From: Rhodospirillaceae bacterium CCH5-H10
GTDB lineage: Bacteria; Pseudomonadota; Alphaproteobacteria; Reyranellales; Reyranellaceae
DNA length: 23,881 bases
Direction of reading: 5' to 3'
Assembly: GCA_001557035.1 (NCBI GenBank)
Contig: LSKJ01000150.1
Location: 1-23,881 of the forward strand
In this document: positions 23,804 to 23,881 of the stretch, piece after piece
How positions within the stretch are numbered: position 1 is the stretch's first letter
Layout: every line of letters starts with the position of its first letter
Position numbers and translations under genes: made by a program
Notes under the pieces: generated by a model
Seen by the model: the letters and a program-made list of their open reading frames with translations, nothing else
What the model was told of the DNA's origin: nothing
The model's database searches: none

Positions 23804-23881
23804 CAAAGACAGGCAGCGTGGATGGGCAAGTACGGAACCGAACATCTGCCGAGCCGTTCAACCACGGACAGGACAGGCGGG

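Overview
The window is GC-rich and almost all of its intact genes lie on the minus strand. Codon use, the small G-A-P-K-G-N-type protein, the XRE regulator style and the DUF1345/OtsB gene content suggest an alphaproteobacterium (possibly Rhodospirillales or Hyphomicrobiales). That placement is an inference from gene style; there is no rRNA or complete tRNA to anchor it.

Region 1 (1-6994) is one uninterrupted minus-strand reading frame that runs off the left edge: at least 2331 codons of a giant secreted or surface protein. From N to C terminus I read one Ig-like module, seven FG-GAP/VCBS calcium-loop repeats, five Ig-like modules, seven FG-GAP repeats, three Ig-like modules, seven FG-GAP repeats, then RTX glycine/aspartate nonapeptides. 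It looks like three seven-bladed beta-propellers on Ig-like stalks with a type I secretion C-terminus.

Region 2 (6995-8630) is degraded accessory DNA: a small conserved protein that may be a deletion remnant, a tRNA-like 3' end next to a short direct repeat (a probable old attachment site), and the tail of a lost beta-barrel-like gene.

Region 3 (8639-12295) holds a complete Zn/Cd/Pb P1B-type ATPase behind a MerR-type operator. No MerR regulator lies beside it. The divergent position instead has a small gene split by an IS5-like element with a target duplication and a frameshifted transposase. Joining the gene across one copy of the duplication restores an open frame of about 91 codons.

Region 4 (12296-15197) has lower GC. 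It contains a coding remnant, a DUF1345 membrane protein, trehalose-6-phosphate phosphatase, a possible small gene and a small lipoprotein.

Region 5 (15367-23707) is a co-directional minus-strand cluster with a metal theme. In transcription order: a His/Gly-rich double zinc-ribbon protein, a PhoD-like phosphatase, a membrane-anchored CHxC protein ending in GPPPK, an exported protein, a second CHxC/GPPPK paralogue, a periplasmic protein, a membrane class III nucleotide cyclase, an unlisted 43-codon ORF with a strong ribosome site, a His-tailed P1B-4 ATPase and an XRE regulator whose start overlaps the ATPase stop. The tight cyclase, small ORF, ATPase, regulator arrangement is the best candidate here for an undescribed functional unit, probably in transition-metal homeostasis.
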